The notes under the pieces were generated by a model, which was given only the letters and a program-made list of their open reading frames with translations, searched no databases and was not told the DNA's origin. This document shows positions 34,478-45,337 of a stretch of 64,000 nucleotides of DNA, piece after piece. Origin of the DNA: Verticillium longisporum (lineage: Eukaryota > Ascomycota > Sordariomycetes > Glomerellales > Plectosphaerellaceae); the NCBI GenBank assembly GCA_019188255.1, contig JAETXT010000003.1, forward strand, positions 992,001-1,056,000. Direction: 5' to 3'. The translations under genes were made by a program, and so were the position numbers. Position 1 is the first letter of the stretch; each line of letters opens with the position of its first letter.

Positions 34478-35028
34478 TCAGAGATTCTTCTCTAGCCAGT
34501 AGAAGCCATCGATATATCCCTGTCGCATCTTGACCGAGCACATGAATAGCTTGACGGCGCGGTTGGCGCAAGGCCCTTCAGGCCCGAGACCGAGTTCGTG
34601 GTAAAGCTCCGCCTCACTTACAGCCAGGGGACGGTCAATCTTGTTACCAAGGATGACAAAGGGCGTATTCCTGAGTTCTTCCATGGCCCAAAGTGCCTCT
34701 AATTCGGCCCGGGCCTCCGGGAAACGCGCCCAGTCGGTAGCGTCCACGAGGAAGAAGACGGCGTTGGCATCGACAAAGTAATCCTGCCAGAGGCGACGGG
34801 CCCCAGATGACCGCCGAGGTCAAATGTGTCAAATATGACGTTCCCGACCTTGATCTGCTCGTTGTTTGGGTGCATGGTCGGCGCCATGGCTACACATCTG
34901 TTCGCGGCGATCTGGCCGAGCAGGGTAGTCTTCCCAGCGTTGTCGAGGCCGAGGAAGAGGAGCTTGCCCTGCTTCTCAAAGAAACCGAAGCTTCGGACAA
35001 AGCTGATGACACTGTCGATGAACCACAT
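34478..35028 (-). CDS. Divergent Sar1-like small GTPase, intronless, one-base frameshift
   Basis: Length is about 183 residues if one base is restored. Start [20 protein letters not shown] is the Sar1-type N-terminal amphipathic region; G1 is [10 protein letters not shown]3 is DLGGH, G4 is NKID and the end reads [21 protein letters not shown]. Sar1 starts COPII coat assembly at the endoplasmic reticulum. The sequence departs from the highly conserved fungal Sar1 at many sites (for example [16 protein letters not shown] in the switch I region), so I think it is a paralogue and not the housekeeping copy. Fungal SAR1 genes usually have introns and this one has none, so a retrocopy is possible. 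At 34801-34804 (CCCC on the + strand) one base is missing between GGHLG and RRLWQDYF. That resembles the other homopolymer shifts here, so it may be an artefact. Confidence 0.75.
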
Positions 35029-36240
35029 GGTAGCGGACTCTCTGCAGTCTTGTTATTGGAAGAGGGATGGTGATGTGTTTCAGAATAACTGTGAAGGGCA
35101 GATACAAACTGTGATGGATGACTGGGCTCTGCATGCATCGAGATGTCTTGAAGGAGACGATTGTGTATCTATATCATGGCAGAATATGAAGATGACTATC
35201 TCCGATATCTTTCAAGAGTATGGGGTCTATGAGAAAATGTGCTGAGTTTGGTGAACTTAATACCCGGTCAGAGACGGCGTCAGAGTCATCCTGGTGTCTG
35301 GGAGTCGGCGGGGCGGCGGTGGCACTGGCGTGCTGAGGCGCGCAATGAACAAATTGAAAGTCTATTCACGGTGATCAAGTCGTTGCTAGATGGTTTGCAT
35401 TTAATTTCAGCGGGTGGCCTGACTTCCTTTGCATTTGCAGAGTGGGAAGTTCATGTTGCTGCCAATGAAGGGGCTTGATGGCCAGTGAGTGAAGCGAGGG
35501 CCAGAAGGCAGCCCCGTCACCGTTCCCTACAATATGGCTCCTGTTATCCACAGAACTAAGACCTGGTCGAACTGACACAGTTCCGTGTTCTTGAAAATAT
35601 TGCGTCGTGTCATCGAATAGGCAACTGGGATAAAACTTCCCAGGACGGGTGCCCAAGGGCAAACATTTAGCAGCAGTTGTGGTGGTGATTCCAAGGCCTG
35701 GGCTGATCAGACCTCTCCCCAGCTGCTGGAACTTGGCAGGCACAGTCCGGACGAGTGCCGAGTTCCAAATTTGGCTCCCATGGATGTGTATTGTACAATA
35801 AGCCCCAATTCGCCCAGTGCCTCGGTTTGTAGACCGTCGATTGCCTTTCTCAGTCCCCAGCTAAAGTGTCGACTACCAAGGGCGACGCAATGGTGGACGT
35901 CATCCTGAGGAGCGTGACGTCACAGCTGGCAAAATGACCAATGAAAGACCACGAATTGGCCACATGGGACACCGAACGCCCTATCGTACCTACCTCGACG
36001 AAAAATTCACTACCTGCCTAGGTAAGTCCTACCCAATAGGTAGGTGGTCCCTGTACAGGAGGGCAGGAACGACTACCTCCCTCAATCTCAGGTCGTCACT
36101 GCAGCCAGCGCCGCCAAGAACTGGCTCGTTTTTTCCCAACTTTCAAATTCATGTCATGATAATACCTCAGCTGCCCTCATCGCCAACCTCGCCACAGGCT
36201 GCGTGACAGGTGAAGCAGACGCAACGCAAACATCGGCACT
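35029..36240. other. Divergent intergenic region, Sar1-like and BOR1 genes
   Basis: About 1.2 kb with the promoters of both genes. TACC/TAGG patches occur near 35990-36055. No gene was recognised. Confidence 0.5.
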
Positions 36241-38164
36241 ATGGGTGACAATGCGGGCCGGCAGCCGCCGCTATCGAACGGCCAACAGGATGACATTGCT
36301 CTGGCGGAGACACAATCCCACGAGGCTACCCGTCCCGGCCCCGGCGAAAAGGAGAGACACAGCCAGCCGGGCCATGCAACATTGCACGGCGATAAAGATG
36401 ACTTGCCCCACGACGTCCCTCGAGCAGGCAAGAAAAAGGGTCACGGGTACTTTGGGAAACACGGCAAACTGAGGCCGTTTCGCCTGCTCACTGCCGATTT
36501 TCACAACATCCGCAGCCGCTACTTCTCTGACTGGACCGTCTTCAACCAGCTCGTGCTGGCGAGTACTGTCTATGTCTTCTTCACCAACCTGCTCCCAGGC
36601 ATCACCTTTGCAGGCGACCTCTATGTGCTGACCGGTGAATCATGGGGAACCATCGAAGTCGTTTTCAGCACTGGTCTCTGCGGCATCATCTTCGCTCTGT
36701 AAGTACCCTCTGCTGTGTGCCATCAACCCACCCAGCAAACGTACCCTCGGAACCCCTCCTGACCATTGGCAGCTTCTCGGGCCAGCCGTTGACCATCCTC
36801 GGTGTCACTGGACCCTTTACCGTTCTCGCCGAGAACATCTACAAACTCTGTGAAGAGAACTTTGGGGTCCCCTTTCTCCCCGTCATGGCCTGGTCGCTCA
36901 TCCATGCCGGCTGGATGCACTACCTCCTCGCCATATTCAACGCACACGACTGGACCATGCAGTATGTCACTGACTTTAGCGCCGACATTTTCTCCCTGCT
37001 CAACAGTGTCATTTACTTCCACAAGGCTGTCCGCGAGCTGCAGCGCACTAAGAAGATTGTATCCATCGCCGCATTCCTCTACGCCATCATTGGCTGCACC
37101 GGTACCTGCCTCCTCGCCATTCTGCTGTCGACCGCCAATTCGTGGCAGCCCCTTTTCCACAGGTACATCCGCATGGGACTAGCCGAGTACGCCGCCGCCA
37201 TCTCCATCATCTTCTTCATCGGCATGCCCTATGTCGGTGACCTCGCCACCCTCGACCACAACCGGCTGATGGTCCAGAAGAACCTTCGGCCCTCGTCCCC
37301 GAGAGGACCCAGTTCTTCGTCGAATTCTGGAAGGTGCCCATCGAGTGGGTGTTCATCTCCATCATCCCGGGCTTCATCATCACCGTCCTCTTCTACTTTG
37401 ATCACGAGATTAGCAGCATCATCTGCACAGCCAAGCGGTACGGTGTGCAGAAGCCTGGGGGCTACGCCTGGGACATTGCCCTCCTCGGCACGACAACGAT
37501 CCTCTGCGGTATCCTGGGCATCCCCCCGGCCAACGGCCTGCTTCCTCAGGCTCCGCTACACTCGGAGTCGCTGATGCACAGCGTCATCGAAGACCCGGGC
37601 GCTCTCACAGACCCTGAGCCGGGCGAGCCGCCCCCAAAGCCTGTCACGCGCGTCTACGAGCAGCGCTATTCGCACCTCATCCAGGCTGTCGGCATCCTCA
37701 TCTTTGTCACGCCGCCGTTTCAGCATGTCCTCGGCTTGACGCCCACCTCAGTCCTCGCCGGTCTCTTCCTCTTCATGGGTTATCAGTCGCTGTCTGTCAA
37801 CCCGATTCTCAGCCGCATCGGACACCTAGTGACCGCGCCCGCCGACCTCCCCGAGCTGCCTTCAGGTGCCTCGTGGCTTGGCGTCCACAGTTATACCATT
37901 ACCCAGCTCGTCCTCACTGGCATCGTCTTTGGCGTCACTCTGACCGTCGCGGCGCCTGGGTTCCCCATCATCATCATTGTCCTGGTGCCCATGCGTCTGC
38001 ATCTCATGAGCAAAATCTGGAGCCGCGAGACGCTCCGCTACGTGGATGGCTGGGCGACGCGCGAAGGCAAGCCTGAGGATAATGAGGACGACCGGCGGAC
38101 GGATGGCATGATGGGCGGGAAGACGGAGGCTGTTGACGAAGAAAAGGGGCCGAGGGTTGTATAG
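36241..38164 (+). CDS. BOR1: Bor1-type borate/bicarbonate (SLC4-like) transporter
   Basis: The model is 36241..36698 joined to 36773..38164, about 616 residues, against 576 for yeast Bor1. Bor1 exports borate across the plasma membrane. A hydrophilic N-terminus of about 75 residues is followed by family motifs: LRPFRLLTADFHNIRSRYFSDW, NQLVLASTVYVFFTNLLPGITFAGDL, then after the intron FSGQPLTILGVTGPFTVLAENIY, HNRLMVQKN and WVFISIIPGFIITVLFYFDHEISSI, and in the C-terminal half LGIPPANGLLPQAPLHSESL and TPTSVLAGLFLFMGYQSL. Ten or more hydrophobic segments are evident. The 74-base intron has donor GTAAGT, branch CTGAC and acceptor CAG. One base is missing in the C4 run at 37297-37300, between LRPSS and PERTQFFVEFWKVPIEW; everything after is open, so I suspect a base-calling error. 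The C-terminus is charged and cytosolic. Confidence 0.9.
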
Positions 38165-38908
38165 GGACACGTGTAGAAGCGCAATCTATCATCAACACTA
38201 TGAAAGCAAGACTTGATCAATCGTGAGAGGCAGTCTATTGGTTTTTACCAGAACAGCATGTCTTGGAACACAAATCGTGAGTCAGGGAAGAGATGTCGCA
38301 GCTGGGTCCTGACTAGCGTGCCGAGACGGCCGATCCCCTCTTCCCCGCGATTTACCCCAGGGACCAGCCAGAGACATCGACCCCCGCCGCCGATAGGATA
38401 TATCCCTTTAAACACGAGAACGGTCTCAGGTACAAGGATACGTACTAAAGGTCCGAGAGCGCTATAGTAGAATCGTAATTTATAGCTAATTGAATTATAG
38501 CTTATTACCTATAATATATACGGAATTAGCTATAATACTAGTCCTAATAGATATTATTATTATATAGAGGTATATTATATATCCTATAGCTATTACGTAT
38601 CCGTTTAGATACTAAATTCTAGCTAATTTCGCTTAGGATAACCCGTTTCTAAATAATACTCGATATACTAAATAGGCAGTAGCTATAATAGGCGTAATAG
38701 CGCCTCTAGGGGCGTCCCTTCTCGTATATATAGTCTATAATTAGGACCTCTTTAGCTAAGGGCCTTACTAGATGCGCTTATAGCCTAGGCTCTTTACGAG
38801 AGCCCTTTACTTTAATATATTCATTAAATATTAAAGTATTAAGGCGATAAGCTTATTTATTCTCTATCTAGGCTTTATTATAGGAGTTTATACTTAGAAT
38901 ATCTAATA

Positions 38909-39075
38909 TGAATGGAATGGAATGGAAGGGCCTGCCCTGTGGCCGTGCCTTAAGGCCGCCTGTGGCCTGGCACGTGGCCTGACCTGTAGGCCCGTGCCCA
39001 CCAGGATCTATATAAGCCTATATAGCCTACCTACCCAGATAGTGCAATTTATCTATCTTACATCTATAGAATAGC
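38909..39075. repeat. Less mutated GC-rich island in the RIP block, possible LTR or promoter piece
   Basis: It starts with GGAAT repeats (38916-38932), then repeated CTGTGGCC and GTGGCCTG words, then TCTATATAAG at 39007-39016, a TATA-box-like element. TpG and CpA dinucleotides are frequent here, unlike the surroundings. This suggests an insertion that is younger than the RIP event or that was not recognised by it. Confidence 0.4.
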
Positions 39076-39719
39076 TATATAGCTTCTGTTATGTATTCCT
39101 AGCGTGACGCCTGCCTAGTCCCTAAGACCCGACTCTATTACTAGCCGTACTAGAGCTATAGCTACTTCTATGCGTAATAATATCCCTTTATAAAATAAAG
39201 GTATTTAATAAGATTATATTTAATAGGAAATTATATATTAAAGCCTATTACTTATTTTAGTATATATAATACTCCTATTTATAATTCGAATATAATTAAT
39301 TATATATATTAATGCTTCCTTTCTATATATTATAATAGGCTATTAAAAGTAGGTATAGGAGGTCCCTCTTAGCTTTAAAGTTAATATCTTTACTAGATAT
39401 TATATTAATTAATCGGAATAGCTCTTTTATAATCTTTATATAAATAGTAGACCTTTTAAATAATCGTTAATATAGAGGAATAAGATATTTATAATTAATA
39501 TAGAGAGTATTATAGAATAGGGTATAAGTTAGGTCCTTCTATAAAAACTATTAAATAAAATTATTAATAATTATAATTATTAATCTAAGTTCTAAGTAAC
39601 GACCGAAGGTAATATTATCTTAATAGATAAAGGGATCGTAGAGAGATAAATTAATAAAGGAGTATAAGAGGAAGGGAGAGATAGAAGTCGTTGTATCTCG
39701 AGAAGGAAGCGTCGGAGAA

Positions 39720-39860
39720 AGGAACGGATCAAAGACCTTGGTAGCCCTGATTTTTAGCTATAGAATGGTGTATTTTTCGATGGGAACGGAGGTAGGCGTT
39801 TTCCGATTGAGTTAATGTAAGTGCTCGGATTGACCCTAAGAGAAGTAGGGCCTATCTAGA
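39720..39860. other. Second less mutated island in the RIP block
   Basis: About 140 bases with normal TpG/CpA content (ACGGATCAAAG, GAATGGTGTATTTTTCGATGG). No coding signal or similarity was recognised. Confidence 0.35.
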
Positions 39861-41706
39861 AGAGTATCCGTTTATAATAATTAAGGGCATTAAAATTAGA
39901 CGGGAATTACTACGTAATAGGAAGTAACGATTTTACTTAAAAATGAAGATATATTATTATTCTTAAAACCCTAAAAAGTAGATCGGGGGAATTGCTCTAT
40001 ATCTAATAGACTGACCCTTAGGGACTAGGCGTAGATAAGGCGTATAGGCTACTTCTAGATCTGCGGGGAAGTGGAGTCGGTTCTACTCTAGCTTATTAAC
40101 TAAGCTAATAAGAGATAAGAGAAGTTAAATAGTTATTACTACTTAATAGTTCTATAGAATCGTATAAAAATTATACTATTATATAGCTCCGCTTTTTTTC
40201 CTTTCTAATAATATAGATATCGATATAGTTTAGCTTTTATTTTAGTTACTAGAAGGGTTATAAGACCCTATCTCCTATAATTATAATATAGAGGGTTCCC
40301 TAGAATACTTTATCCCCCTTATTAATATACTATTCTATAAGGAGACTCTTAATAATATCTATATTAAGGTAGTAAATATTTATACTTATAAATCTATAGC
40401 TTTATAGGTATTCTAAAAGGGAAGGGCTTATAAAGAGGTTATTAAGAATAATATAATATCTAGGCTATTATTCGCTCTAAGGTAAATACTATAGGAGGTT
40501 AAGTATAACCTATTAAGTCCTATTTAATCCTTTTATAGGTAGATAGTATAGAATAGGCCTATAAGCCTATTTATAATAGTAAAATGCTAGAATAAAGCCT
40601 TTATTAATAAGAGCCTTATTAAGAGGGCTTTACTATTTATATAAACCCTAATTCATTACTTTAGCTATGCCTAAGAGCTCTAAATAGGTAGGGTTAGTAA
40701 TATAAGACTTATAATAATTATTAATACTATCTCTCTAAATTACTACTATCTACGTAAATTAGATATACCTATCTAATTTACCGATTACGTAAGCTATAAA
40801 TCACGTACTCCTAAGAGCTATAAATCCTAGCCCCGGTAATTACTATATTAGTAAATCCTATATAGTAATTACCGACCTAGGCAATCCCCTAATATTAGTT
40901 TAATAGGCCCTAGATCTTATAGTCTATAAATATTAGTTTTAAAGGTATTATAGTAATACTATAATTACGATCTATAAATTTAATTATTCCTTTATCGATA
41001 ATTATAGTCTAAGAAAGGAGGTAATAGGCATAAGAGATAGCTTATAGGTATTCTAAGAAGCTAAATAAATAATTAAAGGTAATAATCTTCGAATCTCTAT
41101 TAAAGGTTATTAAATTAAAGATATAGAAAGAGTAATATAAAGCCTTAAACTATTATTATATTATCTAAATAATAAATAAGTATTTTATAATATATTTATA
41201 GATATTCTAATAATATAATAAACGAGGTTTAGAAGATATTTATATAAAGAAAAAGATACCTAGAAATAGATATAATTTAAATATAGAAGTTAAATATTAA
41301 TTACTCTATTAATATAAGGTAATAATAGCGTTTATATAGCTTATTTAGAGCTTAATAAGGCTAAGGGGTACGAAGTTATAGAATAGGCTGAGAAGCATAG
41401 GTAATAGGGCCTTAGGGAAGGAACGCTAGAATCGTAGGATATAGAGGGGTCTAAATTCGATATCTATAGAGGTATTCAGTAGAGGCGATACCTTAGGGCG
41501 ATGAGTACCTATATCTCTAAGCTCGACGGGACTTCGTTCTACTATAGATTTATTAATAATTAAAGGTACTATAGAGCCTATATTAATAAACTAATAACGT
41601 TAAGCGTAGGCGTTATAAGGCACTTTATAAGGGAGGTCGTAGGTAGATATAGTAGAAGGAATTAGTAGCCCTAGGTATTAGGGTAGGTGCTAGAAGGTAG
41701 CGCTCT

Positions 41707-42065
41707 AGAGGGCACTAGTCCCAATTGGGAAGGCGGTATGGCCGCTGCCTGTGGGCCTCGTGTACCTGAGGTCGTTCTCGTGTTCAAAGGGATGATCCGT
41801 CTGCGGATGTTGATAGCCGACTGGATCTTGAGAAGCAGCCATAAGTCTCAGCGTCGGCCCCAAACCTCGAACAACCTCCTCGGTCCTTTGGAGTAAGGGT
41901 TGGTCGCCTTTGCAGCTTGTCACAACCACAGCTTGTCACAACCACAGCTTGTCACAACCACACCTCAGTCACTACTTGACCCCCGCAGCCAACAGCCCTC
42001 TCCTACCTCTCATCTCTGAAGCCCCATCGCTTTGAGAAATCCACACATCGCCCAAGCTCACTATC
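41707..42065. other. SDR promoter region
   Basis: Normal base composition resumes abruptly after the RIP block. It holds a 3-copy 16-base repeat (listed separately) and a C/T-rich leader before the SDR start codon. Confidence 0.5.
41913..41960. repeat. Three exact tandem copies of a 16-base unit
   Basis: CAGCTTGTCACAACCA occurs three times without mismatch, ending 105 bases before the SDR start codon. Three identical copies suggest a recent duplication; a role as a repeated protein-binding site is possible but unsupported. Confidence 0.9.
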
Positions 42066-43001
42066 ATGGCCCCCAGCGTCGCCGGCAAGTACGCCGTCAT
42101 CACGGGCGCCGGCTCGGGCATCAACCTCGCCTTCGCAAAGCAGCTTCTCGAACGCGGCTGCTCGGTCCTCATCGGCGACCTCGCGCTGCGGCCCGAGGCC
42201 GAGGCGCTCCTGGCGCTGTACCCCAAGGGACGTGACGGCGGCGGCAGCGGCCAGCCGCATGCGCTGTTCCAGGCGACCAACGTCGCGTCGTGGCCGCAGC
42301 TGACGCGCCTCTGGCAGCGCGCCCTCGAGGCGTTCCCGCAGGTCGACATTGTGTGTCCCGGGGCCGGCCTCTTCGAGCCGACACGCAGCGCCTTCTGGCA
42401 CCCGCCGCGCACGGCGACGAACCCGGAGTCGCCGAGCACGGACCCGGCGGACGCGGACCCGGGCACGTACGCCGTGCTCGACGTCAACCTGACGCACCCG
42501 ATCCGGTTATCGCAGCTGGCCGTGGGCCACTGGACGCAGGCGCGTCGGCCGGGGTGCCTCGTGCACGTGAGCAGCATCGCGGGCCACGCCGTCGGGCTGG
42601 GCTCGCCGCTCTACTTTGCCAGCAAGCATGGGCTGCACGCCTTTGTGCGCAGCCTCGGCTCGCTGCGCGAGCATCTCGGCATCCGCGTCGGGGCCGTGGC
42701 GCCGGGGGCCGTCATGACGCCCATGTGGCTCGAGGACCCGGACAAGCGGGCCATTCTCGACGCTGACGCCGGCGCCGCCGACATATTCATCCACCCGGAC
42801 GAGATTGCAAGGGGCATGATGGCGCTGTGCGAGGACCCGGCATACGGCGACGGGACCATCCTCGAGGTCACCAAAGGGGCGACGCGCGTGGTGCCGCTGT
42901 ATCATGCCGAGCCGCCCAGCGGGGTCGGGAGCATGGTGCCTGGGTACCAGAAGGCGGCAGACGAGTTGGTCACGTATCTGAAGGGGGGCGTCAAGGTGTG
43001 A
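42066..43001 (+). CDS. Short-chain dehydrogenase/reductase (classical SDR, 15-PGDH-like)
   Basis: A single uninterrupted frame of 311 residues from the ATG at 42066 (MAPSVAGKYAVITGAG). The Rossmann fold cofactor motif is TGAGSGIN (residues 14-21, with Asn in place of the usual Gly), followed by the acidic GDLALR at the end of beta 2, which suggests NAD preference. The usual NNAG motif appears as CPGAG. The active site is VSSIAG followed by YFASK (Tyr and Lys about residue 180), and the PGAVMTPMW loop follows. The layout resembles fungal 15-hydroxyprostaglandin dehydrogenase-like SDRs that oxidise secondary alcohols; the substrate is unknown. It is strikingly GC-rich and begins only 360 bases after the RIP block, with no RIP in the gene itself. 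Confidence 0.9.
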   Translation: MAPSVAGKYAVITGAGSGINLAFAKQLLERGCSVLIGDLALRPEAEALLALYPKGRDGGGSGQPHALFQATNVASWPQLTRLWQRALEAFPQVDIVCPGAGLFEPTRSAFWHPPRTATNPESPSTDPADADPGTYAVLDVNLTHPIRLSQLAVGHWTQARRPGCLVHVSSIAGHAVGLGSPLYFASKHGLHAFVRSLGSLREHLGIRVGAVAPGAVMTPMWLEDPDKRAILDADAGAADIFIHPDEIARGMMALCEDPAYGDGTILEVTKGATRVVPLYHAEPPSGVGSMVPGYQKAADELVTYLKGGVKV

Positions 43002-45172
43002 CGAGGCGCTTGATGCGTTGAAGACTTTCTGTTCGTCAAGGTCAGCTTGTTCTTTTCTCGGCGTTGGTGAGGGTGAGCAAGTAGGATCATGTCGATCCCA
43101 TAACCGGGACTTGGAGACTGCAGATTCCTCTGGAGATCCGCCCACATGTCACACTGTAGTCACCATTCGTTGCATTCCATGATGCGTGATGCTGTCAACC
43201 CCATGGTCAAAGATTGATGCACAATGGGCAGATGCAAGTCAGAATTGTCATGGACCATGACGGTGACACAACATGATGCATCATAGACAGACGATCCCAT
43301 GAAGAACTGGCATGGCGCAACGACTGGGCCATGTCCCTTGCCAATCCCACCTCTAACGTCACCAGCAGACGCCAGTCGATCCCACGAGCCGCTAAGGAAG
43401 TCCAGCCTCTGGGCGGCTCCTCGGTCCCAGCAAGATGAATGGCAACATGGACACCAAGGAAGCTTGACCGAGAGATCGACATGCTGATATGCAGACTGTC
43501 AGGACACCGCCTTCGCACCTGCAGTAAGCAAAAGGCGCAGGAGGCGCGCCACATGGTCCGCGTATGGGAGTGCGCATCAGAGCCGCCTTCGAGGCCCCCA
43601 ACGTTCTTCGATTCGGGACCAGAACCAAGGACATGAAACGCATGTGCGCCTGGACGACGAATGGGCCGGCGCCACCTGTCTCGTCTCAGAAAAGCTCACC
43701 CGCCGTCTTGGGAGGGGTTTTTGCCCCGCGTCGGCTGCCGTCAGCAGCGGAATCTGTGAGTTCAACCACTGTCTGCGGGCGCGGGCGCGGGCGCGCATAG
43801 CTTGCGTGTGGCCTGGTCTCGCCTGGCCGCTGACGTGGGACGACACGCACGGGTCGCGGCTGTCGTCCAGATGCCATCGCATTCCTCCCTTCCTTTTGCG
43901 GCGAGCCAGCTGTTCTGACGACGTTGGCTCATCTGGGGGAGATTCGCTGATGAGTAAGAAGGAAGGCAGGGGAGTCAAGGGTCAAGGCCGTGGAGTATCG
44001 ATAGACGAAGACACGAAAGCAACACTCGTTGATGACGAGGAGGAGTCCTAGCGACGTTGCAGTGAAGGGGTCCAACTCTCCAGGCGGCCCATGCCACTGG
44101 CATGACAGGGGACGAGGGGTACAGAGCAGGGCAATCGTCAGTTCGGCGTGTGACTGTGAACAGTATCGGCCAAACATGACGGCGATGCTGAACCCCTTGA
44201 GTCGACTGGTCGGCGTCCAATGAATTGCGTCGCCGTTCAGTAGTCTCCGTAGCGATGGACGTTCGGCGTTCATCGCTAACTCCACGGAAGTTCACAGCGT
44301 GGTAGGCGAGGTGGAGATTGCGGTCGGAATGTGAATGCGGTGGACAGTCATGTCCATCCTATCCCCGGGTTGGGTGAGATGGGATGCCGAGCACCGACGC
44401 GCAAGGGGCGGGCACGGCAGTAGCACCCACCCCTCATGCCGTTTACTGGTACCTCCTTCCTTCCACCCTTCACCCCTTGCGCCTAATAAACGTACTTTTT
44501 CACCGGCTCATTCCTTCCCGTTCATCGCCAGCGACCATGTTTGGGTCAGCGGAACGGGGGAAGGAACCACCTATAGAGCAGAGGAGGAGCAATTGTTAGC
44601 CCAGGAAAGTACAGCCCCAACCAGTGCCTTCGAAACGGTTGCCGCAGCCGTTGGCTGTTTCCCGTCATGTCTCTATCGGATGCGCGTCCGCCACTAAGCG
44701 GGAGACGGCGCCTGTTGTCAGAACCCGTCAGAAGTCGCCCTCTCTTTTCACCCCATCCATTCATCAGCTGCGGCTCAGAGAGGATTGAGGCCGGCCAAAC
44801 ACTCATCCTCCAGCCTCGAAGCTTACGACCCTTTCTTCGGCACTGCAGTGTGGGCGGCATGCGTGGCGCCTGTCGGGTTGGTTTCGACGCATAAGCACGC
44901 TGCCTGGGTTGGGTTGGGTTGGCATTGGTCGCTGCGAGGAGGGGGTCCTTTGTCAATTACTACGACCTACCTTATACTCTCGCCCTCTCGCAATTAGTTG
45001 CATGCGGAACCAAACCATGCTTTGCTGCCTGCGGCGGAGTTATTACTCATCAGCCTTGAAAGGGGGGGGTGCGTGAGAGGCCAGGTGGGTTCAAAGCTGG
45101 CCTGAGGTGGGTTCAGGTGGGTTGGGCCCTGGAGCTATACCGCGAGCTTGGTTGGAAGCTTCCTCAGCTAGA

Positions 45173-45203
45173 GAGCTTGAGCTTGAGCTTGAGCTTCAGC
45201 TTG
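45173..45203. repeat. GAGCTT hexamer tandem repeat
   Basis: About five copies of GAGCTT with one variant (CAGCTT) near the end. Confidence 0.85.
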
Positions 45204-45314
45204 TCTACATGTGCGGCTTACGTGGTCACCGTATGCGGCGAGCGGCTGAAATGACCGAAATTCTGTTCCTCGCCCGAGAGCGCATCTCTTTCTTTCGTGT
45301 TAGCACGGAAGCTG

Positions 45315-45337
45315 AGAGAGCGAGAGAGAGAGAGAGG
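45315..45337. repeat. GA dinucleotide microsatellite
   Basis: A short GA tract with one C interruption. Confidence 0.8.

Larger units (their letters stand above)
38456..41706. mobile_element. RIP-degraded repeat block, probable transposon remnant
   Basis: Over 3.2 kb the sequence becomes very AT-rich with sharp edges. CpA and TpG are almost absent while TpA is very frequent and CpG, CpC and CpT persist, the pattern left by repeat-induced point mutation. Stops occur in all frames and no ORF of 60 codons exists, so the original element cannot be typed. A 9-base inverted match lies at the edges: AGAGCGCTA at 38456-38464 and TAGCGCTCT at 41698-41706. These could be terminal inverted repeat remnants, or chance. 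Two stretches escaped heavy mutation and are listed separately. Confidence 0.8.

Noticed and set aside
38456..41706. Coding remnants of a specific transposon family inside the RIP block
   Set aside because: Stops in all frames and near-total loss of CpA/TpG leave no alignable motif by eye; naming a family would be a guess.
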